Shown: positions 23,587 to 32,989, numbered from the stretch's first letter. The stretch is 54,068 bases of DNA from Blastococcus sp. (GCA_025465355.1 JAODNN010000068.1:1-54068); one strand, 5' to 3'. A program made the numbers and translations. The notes: a model not told the origin generated them from the letters alone.

Positions 23587-24592
23587 TTTCGCGCGTCATC
23601 CCTTGCTGTTCGGGCCGTCGCCCGTGCACCGCCTCGATCGGCTGACCGAGCACCTCGGGGGCGCCGCCGTCTGGGCCAAGCGCGAGGACGTGAACTCCGG
23701 TATCGCCTTCGGCGGTAACAAGACCCGGAAGCTGGAGTACCTCGTCGCCGATGCGCTCGCGCAGGGCTGCGACACGCTGGTCTCGATCGGTGGCGTGCAG
23801 AGCAACCACACCCGGCAGGTGGCTGCGGTCGCGGCCCGGGTGGGGCTGCGGTGCGTGCTGGTCCAGGAGAGCTGGGTGGACTGGCCGGACGCCGTCTACG
23901 ACAAGGTCGGCAACATCCTGATCAGCCGGTTGGCGGGGGCCGACGTCCGTCTGGTCAAGGCCGGGTTCGGCATCGGCTTCAAGGAGAGCTGGGAGGCCGC
24001 TCTGGCCGAGATCGAGGAGCGCGGCGGCAAGCCGTACGCCATCCCCGCCGGGGCGTCGGACCATCCGCTCGGTGGCCTCGGCTTCGCCAACTGGGCGCAC
24101 GAGGTGGCGGCTCAGGAGGCCGAGCTCGGCGTCTTCTTCGACACGGTCATCGTCTGCTCGGTGACCGGCTCGACCCAGGCCGGCATGGTGGCCGGGTTCG
24201 CGCAGCTGGAGGAGCAGGGCGGCCGCCGTCGCCGGGTCCTGGGCGTCGACGCGTCGGCCAGGCCGGCGGAGACCAGGGACCAGGTGCTGCGGATCGCCCA
24301 GCGGACGGCGACGGCCATCGGCGTCGAGCGGGAGTTGACCGCTGCGGACGTCGAGCTCGACGAGCGCTACCACGCCGGCATCTACGGGATCCCCGACGAG
24401 ACCACCGTCGCCGCGATGAAGCTGGCCGCCCGCACCGAGGGAATGGTCACCGACCCGGTCTACGAGGGGAAGTCCATGGCCGCGACGATCGACCTGGTCG
24501 GCCGCCGGGAGATCGATCCGGCGTCCACGGTTCTCTACGCCCACCTCGGTGGACAGCCGGCACTCAACGGCTACAGCGCGCTGTTCTCCTGA
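23573..24592 (+). CDS. acdS: 1-aminocyclopropane-1-carboxylate (ACC) deaminase
   Basis: 339 residues, the family length. It is a PLP fold-type II enzyme with the lysine in [12 protein letters not shown] (K50), the [18 protein letters not shown] loop, [13 protein letters not shown] for phosphate binding, and the ACC-deaminase-specific [11 protein letters not shown] (Tyr-Glu pair) and LYAHLGG. This set separates it from D-cysteine desulfhydrase relatives, though activity still needs assay. The reaction opens ACC, the ethylene precursor of plants, to ammonia and 2-oxobutanoate, and is associated with plant-growth-promoting bacteria. The start ATG 23573 lies inside the end of gntR, so the two form one operon. 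Confidence 0.9.
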   Translation: MGLSDFARHPLLFGPSPVHRLDRLTEHLGGAAVWAKREDVNSGIAFGGNKTRKLEYLVADALAQGCDTLVSIGGVQSNHTRQVAAVAARVGLRCVLVQESWVDWPDAVYDKVGNILISRLAGADVRLVKAGFGIGFKESWEAALAEIEERGGKPYAIPAGASDHPLGGLGFANWAHEVAAQEAELGVFFDTVIVCSVTGSTQAGMVAGFAQLEEQGGRRRRVLGVDASARPAETRDQVLRIAQRTATAIGVERELTAADVELDERYHAGIYGIPDETTVAAMKLAARTEGMVTDPVYEGKSMAATIDLVGRREIDPASTVLYAHLGGQPALNGYSALFS

Positions 24593-24645
24593 GGGGTGGC
24601 CGCGCGGGGTAGCCCGTGGCGGGCCATCGCTGCCGCCGCCGGCCG

Positions 24646-25413
24646 CTAACCACGCCGGCGGGTGACCCCGCGCCGGGCCAGCGTGGCGGTCATCGCCGTC
24701 CACGCGCGGACGGGCACGAGCCGGGCGGCCTTCATCGTCAGCATCATCGGGAACGGGAAGACCAGCTCGGCCTTGTCCTTCTCGATCCCCGCGACGATCG
24801 CCTTCGCCGCGGCCTCCGCGGAGATGAGAAACGGCATCGGAAAGCTGTTCCGATCCGTCATCGGCGTCTTCACGAAGCCCGGGGCGAGGGTCTGGACGAC
24901 GATCCCGCGCGGCCCGAGCGAGCCGCGCAGCGCCTCGAACAGGTTCAGCAACGCTGCCTTCCCCGCCCCGTAGGCCTCCGACCCGGGCATCCCCCGGTAA
25001 CCCGCGACCGACGCCGTCCCGACGATCCGCCCTCGGCCCTCCGCGAGCATCGTCGGGACGACGGCCTCGAGCGCGTGCACCGTGCCCATCACGTTGATCT
25101 GCAGGTGGTCGGCGAACTCCTGGCTGTCCCACTCCTCGACGGAGAACTGCGACCACGTGCCCGCGTTCAGCACGGCGACGTCCAGGCCGCCGAGGGCCTC
25201 CCGCACCGCGGCACCAGCGGCGACGGTGGCCTCCCGGTCGGTGACGTCGACCGGGACGACGTGCATCCGGTCCCCGGCGACCGCCCGCAGCTTGTCCTCG
25301 CTGCGGGCGCTCACCGCCACCACGGCGCCCCGGTCGGCGAGCTCTCGTGCCAGCGCGGCCCCGATCCCGCTCGAGGCGCCCGTCACCCAGACCCGCGCTC
25401 CCCGGATCTCCAT
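24646..25413 (-). CDS. Short-chain dehydrogenase/reductase
   Basis: 255 residues with a complete classical SDR set: TGASSGIG (11-18) for NAD(P) binding, NAG near 83, catalytic Ser135 in TASVAG, and Tyr148/Lys152 in YGAGK, followed by PGFVKTPM. Arg and Ser in the nucleotide loop (SARSEDK) suggest NADP(H). The C-terminal ~45 residues are hydrophobic and basic (FPFPMMLTMKAARLVPVRAW), as in SDRs that associate with membranes or act on lipids. The substrate is unknown. The start ATG 25413 has no clear ribosome site. It converges on acdS and is followed upstream by an unrelated hydrolase. Confidence 0.9.
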   Translation of the reverse strand: MEIRGARVWVTGASSGIGAALARELADRGAVVAVSARSEDKLRAVAGDRMHVVPVDVTDREATVAAGAAVREALGGLDVAVLNAGTWSQFSVEEWDSQEFADHLQINVMGTVHALEAVVPTMLAEGRGRIVGTASVAGYRGMPGSEAYGAGKAALLNLFEALRGSLGPRGIVVQTLAPGFVKTPMTDRNSFPMPFLISAEAAAKAIVAGIEKDKAELVFPFPMMLTMKAARLVPVRAWTAMTATLARRGVTRRRG

Positions 25414-25544
25414 CAGGAGGCCGCGGAGGGGGAACGGGCCGGTCCGAACCGGCGGCGATCACGGGCAAGCGGCGCAGCCACAGAGTTCCTCCTTGCAGGC
25501 GGACGAGGGTGCTGGAACGACGAGGGTGCTGGAAACAGAGCGCG

Positions 25545-26234
25545 CTACAGCTGCGCGGCGATCCCTTCCGGGACGGGAAGCTGCAGGGCATTCGCAATGT
25601 CGGGCCGCATCGGTTCGATCCCGGTCGCGCCGAGGACCGTGTCCAGGGCGAACCGGTGCCAGCGCTCGGCGCCGCGGAGCATCGAGTGCCCGCCGGCGGT
25701 GGTGAAGCGGGCCACCCGCACCCCCGCCGCGCGGGCTCGCAACGCGAAGTCCGCCGACTGCCGGGCGGGGACCCACCGGTCACCCCGGCCGTGCAGGATC
25801 GTCACCGTCCGGTCCCGGAGGTGGTCGACGGGCTCGCCCGGCGGCGTCCAGGGGGCCAGTGCGCACACCGCCGCGACCTGCGGATCACCGCCGGCCCGGA
25901 GGGCCGCGCGGCCGCCCATCGAGTGGCCCACGAGCACGATCGGTACCTCGCCGCCGTGCTCCGCCCGAATCTGCTCCAGGGTCCAGCGCACATCAGCGTG
26001 CGCGTCGGCCGCCTCGCCGTTCCAGCCGGCCATCCGGTAGCGCACCACGTACGTGGCGATCCCGCGGGCCCCGGCAGCGCGGCGGACGACCTGCTCGACG
26101 GCGCGCATCCGCACCAGCGAGAGGGCGTGCTCCCGGGGTGGCTCGACCTTGCGTTCGGTCCCGCCGTGGCAGAAGACGGCGATCCCCCGCAGCCGGCCGT
26201 GAGCCGGGGAGATGTCGAGCCTGGGGTGCTCCAT
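25545..26234 (-). CDS. Alpha/beta hydrolase
   Basis: 229 residues. The nucleophile elbow is GHSMGG, the acid is probably Asp in HGRGDRWVP, and the base is His in TTAGGHSML, giving a full Ser-Asp-His triad. An early FCHGG loop forms the oxyanion site. It belongs to the small dienelactone-hydrolase/esterase-like group with an RxHA-type insertion; the substrate is unknown and there is no signal peptide. Two Met codons lie three apart. The second (26234) is preferred because CAGAAT sits 7 nt upstream, the leaderless pattern of the window. Confidence 0.88.
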   Translation of the reverse strand: MEHPRLDISPAHGRLRGIAVFCHGGTERKVEPPREHALSLVRMRAVEQVVRRAAGARGIATYVVRYRMAGWNGEAADAHADVRWTLEQIRAEHGGEVPIVLVGHSMGGRAALRAGGDPQVAAVCALAPWTPPGEPVDHLRDRTVTILHGRGDRWVPARQSADFALRARAAGVRVARFTTAGGHSMLRGAERWHRFALDTVLGATGIEPMRPDIANALQLPVPEGIAAQL

Positions 26235-26241
26235 GCGTCCC

Positions 26242-26247
26242 ATTCTG
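26242..26247 (-). promoter_or_regulatory. -10-like CAGAAT of the alpha/beta hydrolase gene
   Basis: CAGAAT on the minus strand is followed by 7 nt and ATG 26234. There is no Shine-Dalgarno. Confidence 0.45.
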
Positions 26248-26295
26248 GCCGCGGGGCGTCACGGGCCCGGTACAGGTCACGGCAGACGGCCCCGA

Positions 26296-26499
26296 TCAGG
26301 CTGTGCGTCGGTCTCCGCGCACGCGGCCCCGCACCCGGTCGACCATGTCGCCGGCTCCGACCAGGGTCCGGCTGATCCGGGAAGGGCCGTGCCGGTCCTC
26401 GATCATGCGCCCGAGCCGGCGCAACAGCCCGGTGGTCAGCGGGACGAGGACGGTCAGGATCAACCAGGCGCGCAGCCGGCGGGTGAAGAACAGCCACAT
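26296..26499 (-). CDS. Small membrane protein of unknown function
   Basis: 67 residues from ATG 26499. One hydrophobic helix (AWLILTVLVPLTTGLL, about 11-26) sits between a basic N-terminus (FFTRRLR) and a basic tail rich in Arg and Asp. The positive residues on both sides make topology hard to call. The frame extends upstream to TTG 26532, but that segment is uninformative. It lies 37 bp after the MDR reductase stop on the same strand and may be co-transcribed. I know no characterised relative. Confidence 0.6.
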   Translation of the reverse strand: MWLFFTRRLRAWLILTVLVPLTTGLLRRLGRMIEDRHGPSRISRTLVGAGDMVDRVRGRVRGDRRTA

Positions 26500-26536
26500 G
26501 GGCACCCGGTTCCCCGCCGTGGCGCCCGGCAACCGC

Positions 26537-27559
26537 TCAGGCCGGGTCGCCGGCCAGCCGGACGAGCATCTTGCCCGTGTTGCCGCCGCGCAGCAGGTCC
26601 AGGAAGGCCGGGACGGCGCCCTCCAGGCCGTCCCGCACCGTCTCGCGGACGACCAGCTCGCCGGAGCGCAGCCATCCCGTCACGGCCTCGGCGAACTCCG
26701 GCCAGAGATCGGTGTGGTCGCCGACGAGGAAGCCGCGCAGCGTCAGCCGGTTGGCGACCAGCAGTGACAGGTTGCGCGGCCCGGGCGGCGGTGTCACCGC
26801 GTTGTAGGCCGAGATCGAGCCGCACACGGCCGCCCGTCCGTGCAGCCGCAGCGCGCCGATGGCTGCCTCGAGGTGCTCCCCGCCGACGTTGTCGAAGTAG
26901 ACGTCGATGCCCTCCGGTGCCGCCGCTGCCAGGAGGTCGGCGACCGGGCCGTCGTGGTAGTCGAAGGCGGCGTCGAAGCCGAGTTCCTCGATCAGCCAGC
27001 GGACCTTCTCCGGGCTGCCCGCGCTGCCCACCACCCGGGAGGCGCCCCGCAACCGGGCGAACTGACCGACCAGGCTGCCGACGGCGCCCGCGGCTCCGGA
27101 GACGAAGACGGCGTCACCCGGCTGGAAGGCCGCGACCCGGAACAACCCCGCCCAGGCAGTCAGGCCCGGCATGCCCAGGACCCCCAGGTGGTAGCTCGGC
27201 GGGATGTCCGGGAGGTCCGGCAGCACGCGCACATGGGCCGCGTCCAGGACGGCGACGTCGCGCCAGCCGGCGTCGGTCAACACGAGTGCGCCCTCGGGGA
27301 CCTCCGGCGACCGCGACGCGACCACCCGGCCGACCGCGCCGCCCTTCATGGTCTCGCCCACCCCCCAGGGCGCGGCGTAGGACTTCCCCGCCCTCATCCG
27401 GCCGCGCATGTAGGGGTCGACGGACATCACGAGCATCCGGACGACGACCTCGCCCTCGGCGGGATCGGCGTGCTCGCGCTCCACCAGCCGGAAGTCCTGC
27501 GGGGTCGGCTCGCCGTGCGGCCGCGCCGCCAGCTGCCACTCACGGGTCGGGACGGACAC
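26537..27559 (-). CDS. NADP-dependent MDR oxidoreductase (zinc-independent)
   Basis: 340 residues, matching the leukotriene-B4-dehydrogenase/CurA-like group of medium-chain reductases. Evidence is VMSVDPYMRGRM near the N-terminus, GMPGLTAWAGL, the nucleotide-binding loop VSGAAGAVGSLVGQ, and YFDNVGG. No catalytic zinc ligands are present. These enzymes reduce enone double bonds with NADPH, detoxifying alkenals or quinones. GTG 27559 is chosen because homology (VPTREWQLAARP) starts there and CAGGAT lies 6 nt upstream; the frame continues 17 codons further without homology. It is divergent from msrA, so two redox-stress genes share a short intergenic region. Confidence 0.9.
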   Translation of the reverse strand: MSVPTREWQLAARPHGEPTPQDFRLVEREHADPAEGEVVVRMLVMSVDPYMRGRMRAGKSYAAPWGVGETMKGGAVGRVVASRSPEVPEGALVLTDAGWRDVAVLDAAHVRVLPDLPDIPPSYHLGVLGMPGLTAWAGLFRVAAFQPGDAVFVSGAAGAVGSLVGQFARLRGASRVVGSAGSPEKVRWLIEELGFDAAFDYHDGPVADLLAAAAPEGIDVYFDNVGGEHLEAAIGALRLHGRAAVCGSISAYNAVTPPPGPRNLSLLVANRLTLRGFLVGDHTDLWPEFAEAVTGWLRSGELVVRETVRDGLEGAVPAFLDLLRGGNTGKMLVRLAGDPA

Positions 27560-27565
27560 GCACCG

Positions 27566-27571
27566 ATCCTG
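27566..27571 (-). promoter_or_regulatory. -10-like CAGGAT of the MDR reductase gene
   Basis: CAGGAT on the minus strand is followed by 6 nt and GTG 27559. It is divergent from the msrA promoter about 70 bp away. Confidence 0.5.
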
Positions 27572-27639
27572 CCCTCCAGTGAGTGGTGGGCGCCGTCCGG
27601 CCCCGTGCATCGTGCCTCCACCGGGTTGCCCGACGGGCC

Positions 27640-27645
27640 TAGGCT
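27640..27645 (+). promoter_or_regulatory. -10 element TAGGCT of msrA
   Basis: TAGGCT lies 6 nt before ATG 27652 with no ribosome site, indicating a leaderless transcript. Confidence 0.55.
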
Positions 27646-27651
27646 CGGAGC

Positions 27652-28305
27652 ATGTTGTTCTCCCGGTTGAAGACGCAATCGGTCACCGCTGACGACGCGC
27701 TGCCCGGCCGGCCCGACGCGCTGCCGCACGTGCCCGAGGTGCACGCGGTCAACGGCAACCGCATCCAGCCGCCGTTCCCCGACGGCCTGCAGACGGCCGT
27801 CTTCGGCGCCGGCTGCTTCTGGGGCGTGGAGAAGGTGTTCTGGGAGACGCCGGGGGTCTACTCGACTGCGGCGGGCTACGCCGGCGGTTTCACGCCGAAC
27901 CCGACCTACGAGGAGGTGTGCTCGGCGCGGACGGGGCACACCGAGGCCGTCCTGGTCGTCTTCGATCCCGCGGTCGTCTCCTACGAGCAGCTGCTGAAGG
28001 TGTTCTGGGAGGACCACGACCCGACGCAGGGCATGCGCCAGGGCAACGACGTCGGCACCCAGTACCGCTCGGCGATCTACTTCGCGACGCCGGAGCAGGA
28101 AGCTGCGGCCCGTGCCAGCCGGGACCAGTTCCAGGAGCGGCTGAAGGCTGCCGGCTACGGCGACATCACGACCGAGATCGCGCCGCTGGGGGAGTTCTTC
28201 TACGCGGAGGACTACCACCAGCAGTACCTGTACAAGGTGCCCAACGGCTACTGCCCGATCAACTCGACCGGCGTCTCCTGCCCGGTCGGGCTGCCCGGCG
28301 TCTAA
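27652..28305 (+). CDS. msrA: Peptide methionine-(S)-S-oxide reductase
   Basis: 217 residues. The catalytic Cys55 lies in [15 protein letters not shown], the [15 protein letters not shown] block, and [23 protein letters not shown] (in two halves) are the usual MsrA signatures. Cys in GYCP and VSCP near the C-terminus are the likely recycling thiols for thioredoxin. The enzyme repairs S-methionine sulfoxide in proteins under oxidative stress. The N-terminal ~45-residue extension before the catalytic core is common in actinobacterial MsrA. It is followed 23 bp later by the methyltransferase gene on the same strand. Confidence 0.95.
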   Translation: MLFSRLKTQSVTADDALPGRPDALPHVPEVHAVNGNRIQPPFPDGLQTAVFGAGCFWGVEKVFWETPGVYSTAAGYAGGFTPNPTYEEVCSARTGHTEAVLVVFDPAVVSYEQLLKVFWEDHDPTQGMRQGNDVGTQYRSAIYFATPEQEAAARASRDQFQERLKAAGYGDITTEIAPLGEFFYAEDYHQQYLYKVPNGYCPINSTGVSCPVGLPGV

Positions 28306-28328
28306 CGGTCGGAGGCCGGTAGGCGACA

Positions 28329-29495
28329 GTGGTGGTCGTGTCCGGCCCTGCTCTCTTCGACCAGCTCCGCCGTGAACCCGACATCGAGGCGCCGGACCTG
28401 GTCGCCGTCGACGCGACCGACCGGTTGCTCCTGGACCAGGCCGCCGGCCTCCTCGCCGGCTGTGGTCCCGGGGAGCTCCTCGTCGTCGACGACTCCTACG
28501 GGGCGCTGACCCTCGGCGCGGTGGCACTGCACGGTGCGGACGACGTCCGCGTCTGCCAGGACCTGCTGGTGGGCGAGCTGGCGCTGGCGGGTAACGCGGA
28601 GCGGGCCGGGCTGGCCGGCAGCTACCGCCAGGTTCCCCTCACCGCCGAGTCGGCGGCGGGCGCGCGGGTGGTGCTGGTCAAGGCCCCCAAGGCGCTCGAT
28701 GCCCTGCGGGAGATCGCCGAGGTGGTCGCGGAGGGGGCGGCACCGGACGTGACCGTGCTGGTCGGCGGGCGGATCAAGCACATGACGCACGCCATGAACG
28801 ACGTCCTGGGCGATTCGTTCACCGACGTCTCCGCCACGCTGGCGCGGCAGAAGTCGCGAGTGCTCGTCGCCCGCGGCCCGCGCCCCGGACCGTCGTCCTT
28901 TCCGCAGCGGCAGGATCATCCCGACGTCGGGCTGACCGTGGCGGCCCATGGCGCCGCCTTCGCCGGCACGAAGATCGACATCGGCACGCGGGCGTTGCTC
29001 CGCTCGCTGGACCTGATGAACCCCGCTGCCGGCACGGCCCTCGACCTCGGCTGCGGCACCGGCGTGCTCGCCGCCGCACTGGTGAAGGCCCGTCCGGATC
29101 TTCGGGCGCTGGCCGTCGACCAGTCCGCCGCCGCGGTCGCCTCGGCAGCCGCCACGGCGACGGCCAACGGCCTCGGCGACCGGATCACGGTCGTCCGGGA
29201 CGACGCGGCCTCCTCGATCCCCGGGGGCAGCGTCGATCTCGTGGTCTGCAACCCGCCGTTCCACCTGGGGGCCGCGGTCGTGACCACCGCCGCCGACCGG
29301 CTGTTCGCCGCCGCCGCGCGCGTGCTGCGTCCCGGCGGTGAGCTCTGGACGGTCTACAACTCGTCGTTGCGGCACAAGCCGGCACTGGCCCGTCTCGTCG
29401 GCCCGACTCGCGTGGTCGACCGCACGCCGAAGTTCACCGTGACCGTCTCCGTGCGGAACGAGAAAGCCCGCGTCGATCGCCATGCTCTGCTGTAG
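28329..29495 (+). CDS. RsmC/RlmG-like rRNA guanine-N2 methyltransferase
   Basis: 388 residues with two related halves: a degenerate methyltransferase-like N-terminal half (about 1-185) and an active C-terminal half carrying the SAM loop DLGCGTGV (239-246) and the catalytic NPPFH (308-312). This two-domain layout with NPPF is that of RsmC and RlmG, which methylate G to m2G in 16S or 23S rRNA. Which nucleotide is modified here cannot be told. The start GTG 28329 ([12 protein letters not shown]) follows msrA by 23 bp. It is followed by an MCP gene with its own ribosome site. Confidence 0.87.
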   Translation: MVVVSGPALFDQLRREPDIEAPDLVAVDATDRLLLDQAAGLLAGCGPGELLVVDDSYGALTLGAVALHGADDVRVCQDLLVGELALAGNAERAGLAGSYRQVPLTAESAAGARVVLVKAPKALDALREIAEVVAEGAAPDVTVLVGGRIKHMTHAMNDVLGDSFTDVSATLARQKSRVLVARGPRPGPSSFPQRQDHPDVGLTVAAHGAAFAGTKIDIGTRALLRSLDLMNPAAGTALDLGCGTGVLAAALVKARPDLRALAVDQSAAAVASAAATATANGLGDRITVVRDDAASSIPGGSVDLVVCNPPFHLGAAVVTTAADRLFAAAARVLRPGGELWTVYNSSLRHKPALARLVGPTRVVDRTPKFTVTVSVRNEKARVDRHALL

Positions 29496-29569
29496 TCACT
29501 CCACTTACGGCCGAAGACGGGGATACGGCGGGCCTTCCGCCACCTCCGCCCGTGGCCCTGGAGACCCTG

Positions 29570-31153
29570 ATGTCGCGCAACCTCTGGTCCGACCGCCCGC
29601 TCGGTATGAAGCTGTCGGCCCTCGTCGCGGTGGGCACGGTCTCGCTGGCCGTCTTCGCCGTCATCACCGTGCACGCTCTGCAGGCGACCGGGGACCGTAC
29701 CGCCGAACTGCTGGTGACCACGGATGCCACCGGCAAGGCGCTCGAGGCCGACATGATGCACGACGCCGTCCGTGGTGACGTCCTCCAGGCGCTGCTCAAC
29801 GGTGCCGGCCCGCTGTACGACTCGGCGGTGGCCGATCTTCGGGATCACTCGGCGACCATGCACGAGGTCCTGGCGGCAGTCCGTGGCGACGGTCTCGACC
29901 CGGAGGTTGCCGCCGCCGTCGACAAGGTGTCGCCGGTCGTCGACGCGTACCTGACGTCGGCCCAGCACGTCGTGGTCCTGGCGGGGCAGAACCGCGTCCA
30001 GGCCCAGCTGGCCTACCCGGGGTTCCTCCAGGTCTTCTCCGCCCTGGAAAAGTCACTGCCGAGCGTGGGCGAGGCCGTGCGGGCCGCGGCGACCGCCGCG
30101 GCGGACACCAGCACCCAGGAGCGCAGCACCGCGATCCGGCTCTCGGTGCTCGTAGCGGCTGCCGGGCTTCTCCTGCTCGCCCTCCTGGGCTGGGTCGTGA
30201 CCCGGTCGGTCGTCGGTCCCCTTCGCCGGGTCGGCACGGTCCTGGCCGCGTTGGCCGAGGGAGACCTCCGCGGCGAGGCAGGTGTCCACAGCCAGGACGA
30301 GGTCGGGCGCATGGCCGCCGCCCTGGAGGTGTCGATGACCAACATGCGCGGCGTCCTGGCCGCGATCGGGGACAGCTCGACGACGCTGGCCTCCGCCACC
30401 GAGGAGCTCTCCGCCAGCGCGCAGGACATGGCCCGTCTCGCCGATGAGTCCTCCGCGCAGAGCGGCGCCGTCGCCGCTGCCGCCGTCCAGGTCTCCACCA
30501 ACGTGCAGATCGTCTCGGCGGGCTCCGAGCAGATGGGCTCCTCGATCCGGGAGATCGCGCAGAACGCCGCGGAGGTGGCCCGGGTCGCCGCCCAGGCCGT
30601 CGAGGTCGCGGACGCCACGACGGCGACCGTGGCGAAGCTCGGTGACTCCTCGATCGAGGTCGCCGGCGTGGTCAAGGTGATCACCGGCATCGCCGAGCAG
30701 ACCAACCTGCTCGCGCTCAACGCCACCATCGAGGCGGCCCGGGCGGGCGAGGCCGGGAAGGGTTTCGCCGTCGTGGCCAACGAGGTGAAGGAACTGGCCC
30801 AGGAGACGGCGAAGGCGACGCAGGACATCACCGAGCGGGTCCAGGCCATCCAGGCCGACACCCAGGGAGCGGTGCAGGCGATCAGCCAGATCTCGTCGAT
30901 CATCGGGCTGATCAACGACTCCCAGAGCACCATCGCGGCCGCGGTGGAGGAGCAGACCGCCACCACGACGGAGATGAACCGGAACGTCACGGAGGCGGCC
31001 CAGTCGGCCGGTGAGATCGCCGAGAACATCGAGGCGGTGTCGGCGGCGACGAACTCGACGACGCGGGCGATGGCCGACGCGCAGACCGCCATCGACGAGG
31101 TCGCGCGGATGGCAACCTCGCTGAACAGCTCGGTGGCCAGGTTCCGGTACTGA
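29570..31153 (+). CDS. Methyl-accepting chemotaxis protein
   Basis: 527 residues from ATG 29570, which follows GGAGA; GTG 29552 is an alternative. A membrane helix near 16-36, a ~145-residue extracellular four-helix sensor, a second helix near 188-208, a HAMP domain (to ~265) and the signalling domain follow in order. The hairpin tip [20 protein letters not shown] and [20 protein letters not shown] is nearly invariant. It would form trimers with CheW/CheA; no che or flagellar gene lies in the window. The c-di-GMP genes 20 kb away hint at a motile life stage. The ligand is unknown. Confidence 0.94.
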   Translation: MSRNLWSDRPLGMKLSALVAVGTVSLAVFAVITVHALQATGDRTAELLVTTDATGKALEADMMHDAVRGDVLQALLNGAGPLYDSAVADLRDHSATMHEVLAAVRGDGLDPEVAAAVDKVSPVVDAYLTSAQHVVVLAGQNRVQAQLAYPGFLQVFSALEKSLPSVGEAVRAAATAAADTSTQERSTAIRLSVLVAAAGLLLLALLGWVVTRSVVGPLRRVGTVLAALAEGDLRGEAGVHSQDEVGRMAAALEVSMTNMRGVLAAIGDSSTTLASATEELSASAQDMARLADESSAQSGAVAAAAVQVSTNVQIVSAGSEQMGSSIREIAQNAAEVARVAAQAVEVADATTATVAKLGDSSIEVAGVVKVITGIAEQTNLLALNATIEAARAGEAGKGFAVVANEVKELAQETAKATQDITERVQAIQADTQGAVQAISQISSIIGLINDSQSTIAAAVEEQTATTTEMNRNVTEAAQSAGEIAENIEAVSAATNSTTRAMADAQTAIDEVARMATSLNSSVARFRY

Positions 31154-31212
31154 GCGCTCGGGGGGCGGCGGCCGGCGTACGCCATTCCCTGGGCGTGGGC
31201 GCCGGGACGGGG

Positions 31213-31218
31213 CAGGCT
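31213..31218 (+). promoter_or_regulatory. -10-like CAGGCT of the LiaF-like gene
   Basis: CAGGCT lies 8 nt before ATG 31227, slightly longer than the usual 6-7 nt. Confidence 0.4.
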
Positions 31219-31226
31219 GACCGGCC

Positions 31227-31709
31227 ATGAGCGCGATGCGACGAAAGACCCCCCTCGCCCGCAGGCTCCTTCGGGTCCTGGCGATCTGGATCGGCTTCCA
31301 GGTGATGGTCGGCGTCCTGAGCCGCCTGGTCGCCCACCGCCTCGACCGCGGCGACGAGAACGCGACCGACATCCGGCGCGTGCTCGTCATGAGCGGCACG
31401 GAGCTGCGGCCGACCAACCCGGCGCTGTCACGGGTTCGCCTGGACCTCGCCATGGGCGGCGGGCTGCTCGATCTCACGGCCGTTCCGCCCACTCCCGGCG
31501 GCGTCGACGTCACGGTGCGCGCCCTGATGGGCGGCCTGGGGCTGCGGGTTCCCGCCGGATGGAGGGTGTGGTGGGACTTCCGCGGGGCCATGGGGGGCAT
31601 GGGGGCGGACACCGGGATCCAGCGGGTGACCGACCCCGCGGCGGCGGATGTGCGGGTGGACGCCCGCGCGGTCATGGGCGGCGTCGGCATCGAGACACCG
31701 AAGGACTGA
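31227..31709 (+). CDS. Small LiaF-like (cell-wall stress response domain) protein
   Basis: 160 residues. One hydrophobic helix (LRVLAIWIGFQVMVGVL, about 15-32) precedes a beta-rich domain with repeated glycine turns: LAMGGGLLDL, LMGGLGLRVPAGW and VMGGVGIETP. This repeated hydrophobic-MGG-hydrophobic pattern is that of the LiaF/YvqF C-terminal domain and related DUF1707-linked domains, which sense or damp envelope stress in Gram-positives. No liaRS partner is adjacent. It ends 4 bp before the convergent uricase stop. The family assignment is from pattern and is moderate. Confidence 0.72.
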   Translation: MSAMRRKTPLARRLLRVLAIWIGFQVMVGVLSRLVAHRLDRGDENATDIRRVLVMSGTELRPTNPALSRVRLDLAMGGGLLDLTAVPPTPGGVDVTVRALMGGLGLRVPAGWRVWWDFRGAMGGMGADTGIQRVTDPAAADVRVDARAVMGGVGIETPKD

Positions 31710-31713
31710 CCGC

Positions 31714-32631
31714 TCAGCAGAAGCCGGGCGTGCCCAGCCAGGCCGCCTCGGCCGGTGCGGCGTCGTCGCGTAGCACGGTCCCCTCGATCAGCCCGTACGG
31801 CCGGTCGTCCGCGTAATAGACGAGCCTCTCGTCCGCACCGGGGGAATTCCCCAGGCCGAACGCCGAGAGGTCCTGCAGGAAGTGGTGCCTGTTCGGCATC
31901 GACAGCCGGATCTCGGCGACATCGGGGTTCTGTTCGAGCGCCGTCCGGCCCATGGCGAACAGGCTCTGCTGCAGCGCGAGCGAGTGGGTGGCGGCGAACG
32001 TCTCCAGCAGCGCCGTCCGGACGCCGTCGAAGCAGGCGTCGAAGTCCAGCTCGGGGGTCGCGTACCGCCAGCGGGCGGTGACCGCGGTGGCGAGGATCCG
32101 GTCCCGGGTCTCGGCGAGGGTCGTGAACCTGTCCCGCGGGAAACCCCAGAACTCCGAGCCCGTCGTCTTGAGGACGACGAGGTCGGTGAGCCCCGCCAGG
32201 ACGTGCGTCCGGAGGGTGCCCCCGGAGGAATCGACCGTGACCACCGCGGTACGCACCTCGCCTCCGGTGCGGCGGAAGGCATGGTCGTGCGGTTGCCCGT
32301 CGACGGCGATGCGGTCCCAGCCGTAGGACTCGACCGCCACGCGGGCGCCGGTGATCCAGTCGTGGGAGCCGGCGAAGTGCCGGGCCAGCCGCAGGCCGAA
32401 CTCTTCGGGGGAGCCGACGCCGTCCCTGGCGAACGCGAAGACGGTGTTCTTCTGCGTGTCCGTCGTGAGCACGTGGGCGTTGTCGCCGGCGGTGTGCGCG
32501 GTGGTGAAGTCGCCGCGCAGGCTCGAACTGACATTGAGGTCGACCAGCGAGTGACGGGGGGTGCTGCGGTCCACCGCGACAACGCGGACCTCTGCTTTCC
32601 CGTACTGGTTGGGGCCGAGCACGATCGCCAT
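31714..32631 (-). CDS. uox: Uricase (urate oxidase)
   Basis: 305 residues. It carries the two tunnelling-fold repeats of urate oxidase: NQYGKAEVRVV with the catalytic Lys, then HTAGDNAHVLTTDTQKNTV with the catalytic Thr, and MPNRHHFLQDLSAFG with the active-site His. It oxidises urate with O2 to 5-hydroxyisourate and H2O2 without a cofactor. The two next enzymes of the pathway, uraH and uraD, are just upstream in the same operon. ATG 32631 is preferred to a GTG five codons earlier, because homology starts MAIVLGPNQYGK and GACAGT lies 5 nt upstream. A 7-bp GC hairpin separates it from uraH. The C-terminus (LGTPGFC) is not a peroxisomal-type signal. Confidence 0.94.
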   Translation of the reverse strand: MAIVLGPNQYGKAEVRVVAVDRSTPRHSLVDLNVSSSLRGDFTTAHTAGDNAHVLTTDTQKNTVFAFARDGVGSPEEFGLRLARHFAGSHDWITGARVAVESYGWDRIAVDGQPHDHAFRRTGGEVRTAVVTVDSSGGTLRTHVLAGLTDLVVLKTTGSEFWGFPRDRFTTLAETRDRILATAVTARWRYATPELDFDACFDGVRTALLETFAATHSLALQQSLFAMGRTALEQNPDVAEIRLSMPNRHHFLQDLSAFGLGNSPGADERLVYYADDRPYGLIEGTVLRDDAAPAEAAWLGTPGFC

Positions 32632-32648
32632 GCGGCACTGTCGCACGT

Positions 32649-32670
32649 GGCCCCCGCCCTGGAGGGGGCC
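32649..32670 (-). other. Intra-operon hairpin between uraH and uricase
   Basis: On the minus strand GGCCCCC pairs with GGGGGCC (7 bp) around an 8-nt loop. It sits 1 nt after the uraH stop and 17 nt before the uricase ATG. It could act as a partial terminator, or as an mRNA stabiliser that sets uricase expression separately. Confidence 0.55.
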
Positions 32671-32671
32671 G

Positions 32672-32989
32672 TCAGCTGCCCCGATACGTCGAGTAGGCGA
32701 ACGGGCTGAGCAGCAGCGGCACGTGGTGGTGGTCGGCGGGCTCGGCGACGCCGAAGGTGATCACGACCTCCGGGTAGAAGGCCTCCCGGTCCTGCTCGGC
32801 GAACCACGGCCCGGTCGCGAACACCAGCCGGTGCGTGCCGAATTCCGTCGCGCCCTCGACCAGGTGGCAGCGGCCCTCGAGGTCGGTCACGCCCTCGGCG
32901 ACCAGCCCCTCGCCGGCGAACAGCCGGACGGCGATCCCCATGGCTGGGCGACCGGTGACCGCGTCCAGGACGTGGGTGGACACGCTCAC
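32672..32989 (-). CDS. uraH: 5-hydroxyisourate hydrolase (transthyretin-like)
   Basis: 105 residues, standard for the family. It begins VSVSTHVLDAVTGRPAMG with the catalytic His and ends with the diagnostic YSTYRGS. It hydrolyses 5-hydroxyisourate to OHCU and acts as a homotetramer. The start is GTG 32989, overlapping the uraD stop by four bases (GTGA); a second GTG two codons later is possible. It is the middle gene of the uraD-uraH-uricase operon, so the three steps from urate to S-allantoin are encoded together. Confidence 0.95.
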   Translation of the reverse strand: MSVSTHVLDAVTGRPAMGIAVRLFAGEGLVAEGVTDLEGRCHLVEGATEFGTHRLVFATGPWFAEQDREAFYPEVVITFGVAEPADHHHVPLLLSPFAYSTYRGS

